64,000 nucleotides of DNA from Flavobacterium cyclinae (GTDB lineage Bacteria > Bacteroidota > Bacteroidia > Flavobacteriales > Flavobacteriaceae): the NCBI RefSeq assembly GCF_021172145.1, contig NZ_CP089095.1, positions 2,108,001-2,172,000 on the forward strand, read 5' to 3'. The position numbers and the translations under genes were made by a program. The number at the start of each line of letters is the position of its first letter. Positions within the stretch are counted from its first letter, which is position 1. Below the pieces are notes generated by a model. That model did not search any database. It was not told the DNA's origin and saw only the letters and a program-made list of their open reading frames with translations. This document shows positions 9,883 through 18,245 of this stretch, in pieces.

Positions 9883-10635
9883 TTATCGGTTTTCTTGTTT
9901 TAGCCAATCGGTTTTCTTCTTGATAATTTTAATAACAGCAATTGCTATTAATAAAAATATCATGCTGTATAATAAAAAAGGATTTGGAGCTTCTTCATTT
10001 TTAAGATAAACTCCAACGTAATCAAAGGCAAAGAAAATAGCAAATAAAACGAAAATTCCAGTTATCTCTTTTCGAACAACTTTTTTCCAACTAAAAGATA
10101 AATCTGCTTTGATAAAATTTTTAAAATCTGGAATAAAAGCAGGCACTTGATTAGCCCAATCTTCATAAACCAAACCAAACTTATTTCTTAAGAATTGCTC
10201 TTCTGCATACATAATTCGTTCATAATACAACCAATAAGAAAGTGTAAAAGCAACCACAAACCAAAAGTTACCCGATAGCATTGCAGGAGCTAACCACATG
10301 AAGTAATTCCCTAGATATAAAGGGTGGCGAACTAAGGAATAAATTCCTTTCGTATTTAAGGTATCAGCTACTTGATTTTTAACGGTTCTACCAGAAGTGT
10401 TTTTTGGTGTAAAACCTATTACACAAATTCGAATAAACAATCCGAATAGTCCTATTAACAAACAACTCATTTCAAAATAAATCTCATATGGCGAATTCTT
10501 TATGAAAAAAGTTTCAGGATGTAACTCCGTGTAAACAAAAAGCAAAAAACCTATGAATAAAATAAATACAGGCAAAACTCCTCTATATCTAAAGAGCCAC
10601 AAACCTTGCTTTTCGAATTCTTCTTTTAATGCCAT
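9883..10635 (-). CDS. Integral membrane methyltransferase (isoprenylcysteine methyltransferase/PEMT-like)
   Basis: A 250-residue multi-pass membrane protein (about 5 helices). The SAM-binding signature of the ICMT/phospholipid methyltransferase family is present: GIYSLVRHPLYLGNYFMWLA near 93-112 and YYERIMYAEEQFLRNKFGLVYEDW near 137-160, with the conserved RHP and the E-E pair. Some relatives methylate lipid A 1-phosphate (LmtA type) and that is a reasonable guess, but the substrate cannot be read from the sequence. It lies 33 bases after ychF on the same strand. Confidence 0.83.
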   Translation of the reverse strand: MALKEEFEKQGLWLFRYRGVLPVFILFIGFLLFVYTELHPETFFIKNSPYEIYFEMSCLLIGLFGLFIRICVIGFTPKNTSGRTVKNQVADTLNTKGIYSLVRHPLYLGNYFMWLAPAMLSGNFWFVVAFTLSYWLYYERIMYAEEQFLRNKFGLVYEDWANQVPAFIPDFKNFIKADLSFSWKKVVRKEITGIFVLFAIFFAFDYVGVYLKNEEAPNPFLLYSMIFLLIAIAVIKIIKKKTDWLKQENR

Positions 10636-10668
10636 AAAGAGATTTATTTCTTTGGTATGTCTAAAAAA

Positions 10669-11763
10669 TTACACGTTAAAACGGAAATGCATTACATCAC
10701 CATCTTTAACAATATATTCTTTTCCTTCTACTCTTAATTTTCCAGCTTCTTTAACTTTTGCTTCAGAACCGTAATTTGAGAAATCTTCAAATGCAATAAC
10801 TTCTGCACGAATGAAACCTTTTTCAAAATCAGTGTGAATAACTCCAGCTGCTTTTGGTGCTGTATCACCGATGTTGATTGTCCAAGCACGAACTTCTTTA
10901 ACTCCAGCAGTGAAATACGTTTGTAATTTTAATAATTTATAAGCGGCACGAATTAATACTGCCGAACCTGGCTCAGATAAACCCATATCTTGTAAGAACA
11001 TTTGACGCTCTTCGTAGCTTTCTAATTCAGTGATATCGGCCTCTGCTCCTACTGAAAGTACAATTACCTCAGCATTTTCGTCTTTAACTAAATCACGAAC
11101 TTGGTCTACATATTTGTTTCCGTTTACTGCTGATGCTTCGTCAACATTACAAACATATAATACAGGTTTTGTAGTGATCAATTGGAAACTTTCTAACATT
11201 TCTTCCTCATCATGATTTTGAGGAACTACTGTACGAGCTGATTTACCCGCTAATAAAATTTCGCGAATTCTATCTAACAATGCTTTTTCAGCTTGTGCTT
11301 CTTTGTTTCCAGTTTTAGCAGCACGATTGGTTTTTTCTAAACGTTTTTCTACCGTCTCTAAATCTTTTAATTGCAATTCGATATCAATCGTTTCTTTATC
11401 GCGAATTGGATTTACATTTCCATCAACGTGAACAATATTATCGTTATCAAAACAACGTAAAACGTGAATAATAGCATTACACTCTCTAATATTTCCTAAG
11501 AATTGATTTCCTAAACCTTCTCCTTTACTTGCTCCTTTTACTAAACCTGCAATATCAACAATATCTACTGTTGCCATTTGAACACGCTCTGGTTTAACCA
11601 ATTCCTCTAAACGAGCAATACGTGGATCTGGAACATTTACTACTCCAATATTTGGTTCTATAGTACAAAACGGAAAGTTAGCACTTTGCGCTTTTGCGTT
11701 TGATAAACAATTAAATAAAGTTGATTTTCCTACGTTTGGTAATCCTACAATTCCTGCTTTCAT
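10669..11763 (-). CDS. ychF: Redox-regulated ATPase YchF (OBG-family)
   Basis: A cytoplasmic P-loop protein of the OBG group that prefers ATP over GTP and binds ribosomes; linked to oxidative stress in other bacteria. Its 364 residues match the family. Walker A GLPNVGKST is at about 7-15, followed by DIVDIAGLVKGASKGEGLGN. The G4 motif is altered (NVDE instead of NKxD), as expected for YchF. A TGS domain ends the protein at HTDFEKGFIRAEV...VMHFRFNV. A near-consensus promoter lies at 11824-11854, giving a leader of about 50 bases. Confidence 0.96.
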   Translation of the reverse strand: MKAGIVGLPNVGKSTLFNCLSNAKAQSANFPFCTIEPNIGVVNVPDPRIARLEELVKPERVQMATVDIVDIAGLVKGASKGEGLGNQFLGNIRECNAIIHVLRCFDNDNIVHVDGNVNPIRDKETIDIELQLKDLETVEKRLEKTNRAAKTGNKEAQAEKALLDRIREILLAGKSARTVVPQNHDEEEMLESFQLITTKPVLYVCNVDEASAVNGNKYVDQVRDLVKDENAEVIVLSVGAEADITELESYEERQMFLQDMGLSEPGSAVLIRAAYKLLKLQTYFTAGVKEVRAWTINIGDTAPKAAGVIHTDFEKGFIRAEVIAFEDFSNYGSEAKVKEAGKLRVEGKEYIVKDGDVMHFRFNV

Positions 11764-11823
11764 AAGCCCTTAAATCCTCAAAGAGAATTTTAAATTACTA
11801 GTTAATATTATTTTAAAAGTGCG

Positions 11824-11854
11824 CAAATATACTTTAATCCTGATTAGTTTCAAA
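11824..11854 (-). promoter_or_regulatory. Bacteroidota-type promoter of ychF
   Basis: On the minus strand, TTTG is followed by 19 bases and TATATTTG. This matches the TTG-N17-23-TAnnTTTG consensus of Flavobacterium. Transcription would begin near 11817. Confidence 0.7.
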
Positions 11855-11873
11855 GCATTAATAATAAGTAGTA

Positions 11874-13073
11874 TTATTCTTTTGGGTTTTCCTCTTCATT
11901 TTGAACATCACCAATACCTTTACTTAACTGCTCAATGATTGCTTTTTCTTCTGGAGTTGATACAAATCCTGATTCTACATCCCAATAATCCGTAAAAAAA
12001 GAAGTCTGCTTGTTGATAAGTGATTTCCCTTTAAATATGTTTTTATCTCCATATTCAAAGGTTTTTTTATTAAAATCGGTAATTACCATGTGATTTTTTA
12101 CTTCAATTCGTCTGGATTTCTTTTTATAATATTTTTCAAAACCAATTACTTCTTTGGAATTAGCTAAATAATAATAATTTCCTTCTTGTCTAAAAGTGTT
12201 TTTAAACTCTAATTTGTAGACTTTTCTCGAAGCAAACATACTCTCTTTGTAAGTTTGAAGTCGGTCTGAAGTAACAAAAGAACCCACTTCTATAATTAGC
12301 TTTTTATTACTATCATAAATTATATAAAAATTAGACAATATGCCTTTAGCCTCTTGAAAAGGAACAACTTTTATAACCAAATAATCTTCATTTGGCGGAT
12401 AGGTTCTAATTGAAAAATCATAGGTTTTCTTTGCTCTTGAATCAAGAATTTCATCTAAATATTTGAATTGATAGTAATTTTCTATGATGTTATTTAAATC
12501 ATATCCCAATATATTAGTATCAACTTCAGCATCTAAAATACCAATTGCACGATTTTGTTCTACAAGAATATCCGTTTTAATATTCTTTTCATTACCAAGT
12601 ATTTGAAAATTTATTAAACCATCATTAAAAAATACAACTTTATTATCTCTTTTATAAAATTCATGTAAATAAACTTTTAGACTAATTGGAATTGTAATTT
12701 TTGATTTAGAATTTTCAACCAAACGTTTTAAAATTACCTGAGGATGATCTTTAGTAATTATGTATTCTTCTAATTCTTGTGTAATGGGTTCTAAATAAAC
12801 TATATTTTCTTTTTTGTTTAATGTAGAAAACTTAACCACTATTTTTTTATAAGAAGAATGAACCAATTCTAAATCGGATGATCGTGTTAAACTAATTAAG
12901 GCCACACCATCTTTATTGGTCAAATATCCTTGACGTGTTCGTATTGCTGTTATTGTTACTTCATCAACAGGAAGATCAGTGTCAAAATCTTTGACAATAA
13001 TAGTAAATTCGAGACTTTGTGAAAATACAATCGAAGTAAAAAAACATAATAAAAAAGTAAGTTTTTTTATCAT
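11874..13073 (-). CDS. Exported protein with carboxypeptidase-like regulatory domain
   Basis: A secreted or outer-membrane-associated protein of about 399 residues from the chosen start. The signal peptide begins MIKKLTFLLCFF and ends near VFSQ-S. It is followed by a carboxypeptidase D-like regulatory domain (about residues 20-95: TIIVKDFDTDLPVDEVTITA ... TNKDGVALISL ... LVHSSYKKIVVKF), a module common at the N-terminus of TonB-dependent receptors and in stand-alone Bacteroidota surface proteins. The rest is beta-rich and unrecognised. I chose the ATG at 13073 over the one 7 codons upstream because it puts the signal peptide at the very N-terminus. Confidence 0.8.
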   Translation of the reverse strand: MIKKLTFLLCFFTSIVFSQSLEFTIIVKDFDTDLPVDEVTITAIRTRQGYLTNKDGVALISLTRSSDLELVHSSYKKIVVKFSTLNKKENIVYLEPITQELEEYIITKDHPQVILKRLVENSKSKITIPISLKVYLHEFYKRDNKVVFFNDGLINFQILGNEKNIKTDILVEQNRAIGILDAEVDTNILGYDLNNIIENYYQFKYLDEILDSRAKKTYDFSIRTYPPNEDYLVIKVVPFQEAKGILSNFYIIYDSNKKLIIEVGSFVTSDRLQTYKESMFASRKVYKLEFKNTFRQEGNYYYLANSKEVIGFEKYYKKKSRRIEVKNHMVITDFNKKTFEYGDKNIFKGKSLINKQTSFFTDYWDVESGFVSTPEEKAIIEQLSKGIGDVQNEEENPKE

Positions 13074-13145
13074 AAATCGCCTATTATTCTTCAAATATAA
13101 GCAATTTTAATGAAAATTAGAAGATATTTACTATTAAATTATGGG

Positions 13146-13604
13146 TTAGTTTTCTTTGGCAGAAAATGCTTTACCTTTATCAATAATAAAAACTTGAATA
13201 AATACAGATAGTATACCTGATACCATAAAAATTACAATTACATGATAGATATAACACCAATAATAAAAAAAGGAAAAAATTCTAACATTGTAGTTATTTT
13301 TATTGTTTTCTAAAACCTTGACAGATTCATTTAGTTCAAAATTTGAAAATAAAACTCGGGTACCGTCTTCATAGACTACTTTTTCATTGTCTCGGTTAAC
13401 ATATTCAACAATTGGAATATTACGTGTTACATGCACATCATTCGCTTGATATTTTACATAACCATAATTAGGATATGTTACATTTACATCCGTAAAACCA
13501 ATTATTTTTCCGTTGAAGATAGAATAATCAGACAATTCATCATACTTGATATAAAAATGAATTGCACAAACGATAATAAAAGAAAATATAGCAATTTTTC
13601 TCAT
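13146..13604 (-). CDS. Small membrane protein, DUF3592-like
   Basis: A 152-residue protein with a hydrophobic segment at each end (about 3-20 and 112-138) and a beta-rich middle likely outside the cytoplasm (FTDVNVTYPNYGYVKYQANDVHVTRNIP ending around VNRDNEKVVYEDGTRVLF). The layout resembles DUF3592, but this is a weak guess. Its start codon lies only 7 bases beyond a strong hairpin (13611-13630) that looks like the ferredoxin terminator, so it may depend on read-through. Function unknown. Confidence 0.7.
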   Translation of the reverse strand: MRKIAIFSFIIVCAIHFYIKYDELSDYSIFNGKIIGFTDVNVTYPNYGYVKYQANDVHVTRNIPIVEYVNRDNEKVVYEDGTRVLFSNFELNESVKVLENNKNNYNVRIFSFFYYWCYIYHVIVIFMVSGILSVFIQVFIIDKGKAFSAKEN

Positions 13605-13630
13605 ACAAAAAACTCCTCATTTGAGGAGTT
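13605..13630 (-). terminator. Terminator of the ferredoxin gene, adjacent to the next start codon
   Basis: Stem AACTCCTCA/TGAGGAGTT with a 2-base loop, then a T-run on the minus strand. It lies 4 bases after the ferredoxin stop and ends at the start of the small membrane protein gene. Confidence 0.75.
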
Positions 13631-13634
13631 CGAT

Positions 13635-13985
13635 TTATTCGTTATGCAAGAATGATTGTCTGTTTAGTAAGGTTTCTTCACTTTCTACATGATTATCATC
13701 TGGCACACAACAATCAACAGGACAAACGGCTGCACATTGAGGTTCTTCATGAAACCCTTTACATTCTGTACATTTTCCTGGAACTATATAATAAATATCA
13801 TCTGAAATTGGGGTTTGTGCTGCTTCAGCATCAACTTCAGTCCCATCAGGTAAAATTACTTTTCCACTTAACTTAGTACCATCTTTCCATCTCCAATCAT
13901 CAGCACCTTCATAAATTGCTGTATTTGGACATTCTGGCTCACAAGCCCCGCAGTTAATACATTCGTCTGTTATTATAATTGCCAT
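13635..13985 (-). CDS. Ferredoxin with two [4Fe-4S] clusters
   Basis: A 116-residue cytoplasmic electron carrier. The first cluster motif [12 protein letters not shown] is at residues 9-20. A second motif, [18 protein letters not shown], lies near 74-91, with a longer spacing between its second and third Cys, as in Allochromatium-type 2[4Fe-4S] ferredoxins. An insert of about 50 residues ([15 protein letters not shown]...) separates the two. It diverges from the acyl-CoA reductase gene, and the two -7 elements overlap face to face. Its redox partner is not known from the sequence. Confidence 0.92.
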   Translation of the reverse strand: MAIIITDECINCGACEPECPNTAIYEGADDWRWKDGTKLSGKVILPDGTEVDAEAAQTPISDDIYYIVPGKCTECKGFHEEPQCAAVCPVDCCVPDDNHVESEETLLNRQSFLHNE

Positions 13986-13997
13986 ATCTTCAAATGT

Positions 13998-14026
13998 TAG
14001 AAGTTAGAAAATAGAAGTTAGAAGTT
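13998..14026. repeat. Low-complexity word repeat (AGAAGTTAGAA type)
   Basis: The words TTAGAAGTTAGAAAATAGAA and GTTAGAAGTT follow one another in the ferredoxin leader. Similar words, in the other orientation, are at 19797-19873 and 39268-39299. Confidence 0.5.
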
Positions 14027-14060
14027 TTATAAAAATCCACTTTAAGTCTAACTAAATGAT

Positions 14061-14068
14061 TATTTTTG
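14061..14068 (+). promoter_or_regulatory. -7 element of the acyl-CoA reductase gene
   Basis: TATTTTTG, 41 bases before the ATG. No TTG is seen at -33, so it is weaker than the opposing promoter, which it nearly touches. Confidence 0.45.
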
Positions 14069-14070
14069 TG

Positions 14071-14101
14071 CAAAAATACAACGTCTACTAAATATAAACA
14101 A
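14071..14101 (-). promoter_or_regulatory. Promoter of the ferredoxin gene
   Basis: Minus strand TTG (14101-14099), a 20-base spacer and TATTTTTG (14078-14071). This fits the Bacteroidota consensus. Transcription would start near 14064, inside the -7 element of the opposite promoter. Confidence 0.65.
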
Positions 14102-14108
14102 GTTACAA

Positions 14109-15167
14109 ATGTTACAAAGTGAAATAAAATCGAGTTTTGTTGAATTAGGGAATTTTTTATGTCAATTTTCTGAGGACGGAAATCAAAAATCTAAAGCGGT
14201 TTTACATAACGATTTGTTCTTTGAAAACTTCATAAATTTAATTGAACTTTCGCAATCACACAATGGATGGTTTACTCCAGAACAAGTTTATTTTAGTATT
14301 CAAGCTTGGGCAAAAGCATTAACCGAGGAAAACCTAAATCAGTGGCTTTCTAACTATAATTTTAAAAAAATTGAACCTAAGAATGTTGGGTTAGTTTTGG
14401 CAGGTAATATTCCTTTAGTAGGTTTTCATGATTTTTTGTCGGTATTAATTTCAGGTCATAATGTATTAGTAAAAACCTCATCTAATGACCAACATTTATT
14501 AAAGTTTTTAGCAAAATATTTGATTTCAATCGAACCAAAACTTAACTCAAAAATAACGTTTGTTGAAGGTAAATTAGAAGGATTTGACGCTGTAATTGCC
14601 ACAGGAAGTAATAATACAGCACGTTATTTTGAATATTATTTTAAGGATAAACCAAGTATTATTCGTAAAAACAGAAATTCAGTTGCCGTTTTAAATGGAA
14701 ATGAATCATTTGAAGATTTGGTCAATTTAGGTGAAGATATTTTTAGATATTTTGGATTAGGATGTCGAAATGTTTCCAAACTTTTTGTTCCTAAAGGATA
14801 TAATTTTGATAATTTTTTCAAAGCTATGTTCGAATATCGTGATGTGATTCAATATGAAAAATATGCTAATAATTACGATTACAACAAAGCTGTTTTCTTG
14901 ATGAGTAATTTCCAAATATTAGACAATGAATTCATGACAATAAAAGAAGATGTAAACTATTCTTCTCCTATTTCTTCTGTTTTTTATGAATTTTACGAAA
15001 ATTTAGAAACGATTAATTCCCGATTAATTACTGATGCCGAGCAAATTCAATGCATTGTGTCTAATGATTTGATTCCAAATTCCGTTGCATTTGGCCAAAC
15101 ACAACAACCCAAACTATGGGACTATGCAGACAATGTAGATACATTGGCATTTTTATCAAAAATATAA
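14109..15167 (+). CDS. Acyl-CoA reductase, LuxC-like
   Basis: A 352-residue protein related to LuxC/aldehyde dehydrogenase-like acyl-CoA reductases, which reduce an acyl thioester to an aldehyde with NAD(P)H. The nucleotide-binding region shows GLVLAGNIPLVGFHDFLSVL (about 96-115) and LVKTSSNDQHLLK. A Cys in FGLGCRNVSKLFVP (about 219-232) is a candidate catalytic thiol. It is shorter than LuxC (about 480) and lacks the luxD/luxE neighbours, so bioluminescence is not implied. It precedes serC by 134 bases. This gene next to serC and ferredoxin is, as I recall, usual in Flavobacteriaceae, but the physiological substrate is unknown. Confidence 0.8.
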   Translation: MLQSEIKSSFVELGNFLCQFSEDGNQKSKAVLHNDLFFENFINLIELSQSHNGWFTPEQVYFSIQAWAKALTEENLNQWLSNYNFKKIEPKNVGLVLAGNIPLVGFHDFLSVLISGHNVLVKTSSNDQHLLKFLAKYLISIEPKLNSKITFVEGKLEGFDAVIATGSNNTARYFEYYFKDKPSIIRKNRNSVAVLNGNESFEDLVNLGEDIFRYFGLGCRNVSKLFVPKGYNFDNFFKAMFEYRDVIQYEKYANNYDYNKAVFLMSNFQILDNEFMTIKEDVNYSSPISSVFYEFYENLETINSRLITDAEQIQCIVSNDLIPNSVAFGQTQQPKLWDYADNVDTLAFLSKI

Positions 15168-15301
15168 TTACATTATTCATAAAAATTAGGTCTAACTATA
15201 ACGTTTTTGTTAATAACATCTCATAATTATTATTGAATTTAAACCTGTTTTTTATTTGAGAATTCCGAAATTTGACCTTTAAATAAATAACTACAACTAC
15301 A

Positions 15302-16372
15302 ATGAAAAAACACAATTACAGTGCAGGTCCATGTATACTTCCACAAGAAGTATTCGAAAAATCGGCACAAGCTATTTTAGATTTTAACAATTCTGGATTA
15401 TCTATTTTAGAAATTTCGCACCGCAGTAAAGATTTTGTTGCTGTTATGGATGAAGCTAGAGCTTTAGTTTTAGAGCTTTTAGGACTAGAAGGAAAAGGAT
15501 ATGAAGTTCTTTTTTTAGGTGGAGGTGCTAGTATGCAGTTTTTAATGGCTCCATACAATTTAATGAAAGTTGATGGAAAAGCAGCTTATTTAGATACTGG
15601 AACTTGGGCTAGTGGCGCAATCAAAGAAGCAAAATTATTTGGAGAAACTGTTGTAGTTGCCTCTTCAAAATCTGAAAACTATAATCATATTCCTAAAGAT
15701 TATACAATCCCTTCAGATGCTAATTATTTTCACTGCACAAGTAACAATACCATTTTTGGAACCCAAATAAAATCATTCCCTGAAGTAAATATCCCTTTAG
15801 TTTGTGATATGAGTTCAGATATTTTTTCGCGAGTATTAGATTTTTCAAAATTTGATTTAATCTATGCAGGTGCTCAAAAAAATATGGGACCAGCAGGTGC
15901 TACACTTGTAGTTGTTAAAACAGAAATCTTAGGTAAAACAGGAAGAACAATTCCTAGTATTTTAGATTACCAACAACATGTTTCTAAAGAAAGTATGTAC
16001 AATACTCCGCCTGTATTTCCTGTATATGCATCATTACTAACCTTACAATGGTTGAAAAAAACAGGCGGAATTGCTGCAATTGAAAAAATCAACGAAGCCA
16101 AAGCTGAATTGCTTTATAATGAAATTGACCGCAACCCACTATTCAAAGGAACAGCAGCAAAAGAAGATAGAAGTAACATGAACGTAACTTTCCTATTAGA
16201 AAATGAAGCACATCAAGAAAAATTTGATGCTATGTGGAAAGCGGCTGGTATTTCAGGATTAGCGGGTCACCGTTCTGTTGGCGGATATCGTGCGTCTATG
16301 TACAATGCTTTACCAATTGAAAGTGTTCAGGTATTAGTTGATGTAATGCAAGAATTAGAAAAAAATATTTAG
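15302..16372 (+). CDS. serC: 3-phosphoserine/phosphohydroxythreonine transaminase
   Basis: PLP enzyme of serine synthesis (3-phosphohydroxypyruvate + Glu to phosphoserine) and of vitamin B6 synthesis. Its 356 residues match the family. The opening HNYSAGPCILP, the block FLGGGASMQF (about 75-84) and the PLP lysine in YAGAQKNMGPAG (Lys at about 194) are clear; the C-terminal GLAGHRSVGGYRASMYNALP is diagnostic. The gene for D-3-phosphoglycerate dehydrogenase follows 45 bases later. The upstream 134 bases hold no gene and no clear consensus promoter. Confidence 0.96.
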   Translation: MKKHNYSAGPCILPQEVFEKSAQAILDFNNSGLSILEISHRSKDFVAVMDEARALVLELLGLEGKGYEVLFLGGGASMQFLMAPYNLMKVDGKAAYLDTGTWASGAIKEAKLFGETVVVASSKSENYNHIPKDYTIPSDANYFHCTSNNTIFGTQIKSFPEVNIPLVCDMSSDIFSRVLDFSKFDLIYAGAQKNMGPAGATLVVVKTEILGKTGRTIPSILDYQQHVSKESMYNTPPVFPVYASLLTLQWLKKTGGIAAIEKINEAKAELLYNEIDRNPLFKGTAAKEDRSNMNVTFLLENEAHQEKFDAMWKAAGISGLAGHRSVGGYRASMYNALPIESVQVLVDVMQELEKNI

Positions 16373-16417
16373 TAATTAGTAACTAGGTAATAGTTATTGG
16401 AAAAAAATAAATACAAA

Positions 16418-17374
16418 ATGAAAGTTTTAGCAAACGACGGAATTTCAAAAAGCGGAATTAAAGCTTTAGAAAAAGGCGGTTTTGAAGTAATTACAACAAA
16501 AGTAGCTCAAGAACAAGTGGCAAACTATATCAATACCAATGATGTAAAAGTCGTATTAGTTCGTAGTGCTACTAAAGTTAGAAAAGACATTATTGATGCA
16601 TGTCCAGGTTTAAAAATTATAGGACGTGGTGGCGTAGGAATGGACAACATTGATGTAGCTTATGCTCGTGAAAAAGGATTACACGTAATCAACACTCCGG
16701 CTTCATCATCTGAAAGTGTTGCAGAATTAGTTTTTGCTCATTTATTCACTGGAGTTCGTTTCTTACATGATTCTAATAGAAATATGCCATTAGAAGGCGA
16801 TTCAAACTTTGACGGATTAAAGAAAGCCTATGCAAATGGTGTTGAATTAAGAGGTAAAACTTTAGGTATCATTGGATTTGGTAGAATTGGGCAAGCTGTT
16901 GCTAAAATGGCTCTTGGATTAGGAATGAAAGTTATTGCAGCTGATAAATTTGTAAGTGATGCTGTAATTAGAGTTGACTTTTATAATGGTCAGTTTATTA
17001 ATGTTGATATCAAAACAGAACCACTTGAAGACATTTTTAAACATTCTGACTTCATTACATTACATGTTCCTGCTCAAGATGGTTATGTAATTGGTAAAGA
17101 AGAGTTCCCTTTATTAAAAGATGGAGTTGGAATTGTAAATTGTGCTCGAGGCGGAGTTATTGATGAAGTAGCTTTAATTGAAGCATTAGATAACAATAAG
17201 GTTTCATTTGCAGGATTAGATGTGTTTGAAAACGAACCAAATCCAGAAATTCAAATTTTAATGCATCCAAAAATTTCATTAACACCTCATATTGGTGCAG
17301 CAACTGGTGAAGCTCAAGATAGAATTGGTACAGAATTAGCCGATCAAATTATTAGTTTGTTAAAAAACAATTAA
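16418..17374 (+). CDS. serA: D-3-phosphoglycerate dehydrogenase
   Basis: First enzyme of serine synthesis: oxidises 3-phosphoglycerate with NAD+. The protein has 318 residues from the chosen ATG. The substrate domain is followed by the Rossmann motif GIIGFGRIGQAV (about 147-158). Catalytic residues are seen as Arg in CARGGVIDE, Glu in FENEP and His in LTPHIGAA. There is no C-terminal ACT domain, so the allosteric serine inhibition of E. coli SerA is not expected. A frame extension to a TTG at 16397 was rejected because it lies in a low-complexity repeat and the ATG gives the normal N-terminus (MKVLANDGI). A terminator follows. Confidence 0.93.
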   Translation: MKVLANDGISKSGIKALEKGGFEVITTKVAQEQVANYINTNDVKVVLVRSATKVRKDIIDACPGLKIIGRGGVGMDNIDVAYAREKGLHVINTPASSSESVAELVFAHLFTGVRFLHDSNRNMPLEGDSNFDGLKKAYANGVELRGKTLGIIGFGRIGQAVAKMALGLGMKVIAADKFVSDAVIRVDFYNGQFINVDIKTEPLEDIFKHSDFITLHVPAQDGYVIGKEEFPLLKDGVGIVNCARGGVIDEVALIEALDNNKVSFAGLDVFENEPNPEIQILMHPKISLTPHIGAATGEAQDRIGTELADQIISLLKNN

Positions 17375-17397
17375 GCAAACTAAATTATATAAAGTTA

Positions 17398-17428
17398 AAA
17401 GCATCGATAAACTCGGTGCTTTTTTTTA
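17398..17428 (+). terminator. Terminator of the serC-serA unit
   Basis: Ten-pair stem AAAGCATCGA/TCGGTGCTTT (one G-U pair) with loop TAAAC, followed by eight T. Confidence 0.8.
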
Positions 17429-17454
17429 TCTTTATACTCTAAATTTGAGTAGCT

Positions 17455-17886
17455 ATGAAATATATAGTTTTTACCCTATTTACATTTATTTCAATTCTAT
17501 TTGCTTGTAATGTTTCTCAGGAAAATAAAAGTTTTGAAGATAAACCAAAACTTGAGAGTGACACCATTAAGATTGTAAACAAAAAAATAGAATATGAAGT
17601 ATTAATTATTGATGTAGGCTTTTCATCCTGGTTCAATAGCTTTGCAAAACCCCGAAATTATTATTCGCAATCCTATTTAGAATCCAGAAACAGAGTTTGG
17701 GTATTAGAATGGAACAGAAGAGCTATGTTATCTTCTCAATACAATCCTAATCTTTATGAAATGACCATAAACTACGAACAAAATATTGATTATGGCTACG
17801 AGGTAAACTACATGATTTATAACTACTTAGTCTATTTTCAATTAACACACAATCAAAGATTAGGAGGTTTTACTCCAAGAATATAA
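17455..17886 (+). CDS. Lipoprotein, DUF6146-like
   Basis: A 143-residue protein with a lipoprotein signal (hydrophobic 4-17, Cys at residue 18 in LFACN). The mature part has conserved-looking aromatic runs (SSWFNSFAKPRNYYSQSYLESRNRVWVLEWN ending near residue 90) and NYEQNIDYGYEVNYMIYNYL. From memory this matches DUF6146, found in Flavobacteriaceae directly before a DUF6787 gene, as here (4-base gap). Function unknown; envelope location inferred from the lipobox. Confidence 0.78.
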   Translation: MKYIVFTLFTFISILFACNVSQENKSFEDKPKLESDTIKIVNKKIEYEVLIIDVGFSSWFNSFAKPRNYYSQSYLESRNRVWVLEWNRRAMLSSQYNPNLYEMTINYEQNIDYGYEVNYMIYNYLVYFQLTHNQRLGGFTPRI

Positions 17887-17890
17887 TTTT

Positions 17891-18229
17891 ATGAAAAAGC
17901 TTAAAGAACGCTGGAACGTTACCTCTAACCTTCAGTTAATTATTATTTTTATCGTTTTTGCCATCACTGGATTTAGTTCGTTACAATTGGCAAAACCATT
18001 TTTAAATCTTATTGGAATACAAGAAACATTTGAACCTCATTGGTTGTATCGAGTAATGAGAATTGTTTTAATTTTTCCTATTTATCAAGTTTTACTAGTT
18101 CTTACAGGTTCCATTTTTGGCCAATTTACCTTTTTTTGGGAGTTTGAAAAAAAGATGTTAACAAGAATGAAACTAGGATTCATAGCTAATTATTTTGATT
18201 CAAAATTTAAAAAAGAAAAGACCGACTAA
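17891..18229 (+). CDS. Small membrane protein, DUF6787-like
   Basis: A 112-residue protein. It has a short basic start (MKKLKERWNV), two hydrophobic segments (about 15-40 and 53-75) and a basic C-terminus. From memory this is the DUF6787 partner of DUF6146; I cannot verify it here. The stop codon lies inside the stem of the terminator shared with the convergent acyl-CoA carboxylase operon. Function unknown. Confidence 0.78.
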   Translation: MKKLKERWNVTSNLQLIIIFIVFAITGFSSLQLAKPFLNLIGIQETFEPHWLYRVMRIVLIFPIYQVLLVLTGSIFGQFTFFWEFEKKMLTRMKLGFIANYFDSKFKKEKTD

Positions 18230-18240
18230 AAGTCGGTCTT
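18218..18240. terminator. Bidirectional terminator containing a stop codon
   Basis: Perfect 10-pair stem AAGACCGACT/AGTCGGTCTT with a 3-base loop. A-rich DNA on the left gives a T-run for the minus strand and TTTTT lies to the right. It serves both the DUF6787 gene and the carboxylase operon. The TAA of the DUF6787 gene (18227-18229) is at the stem-loop junction. Confidence 0.8.
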
Positions 18241-18245
18241 AATTT

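Noticed and set aside
14109..15167. Bioluminescence (lux) operon
   Set aside because: Only a LuxC-like reductase is present; no luxA, luxB, luxD or luxE.
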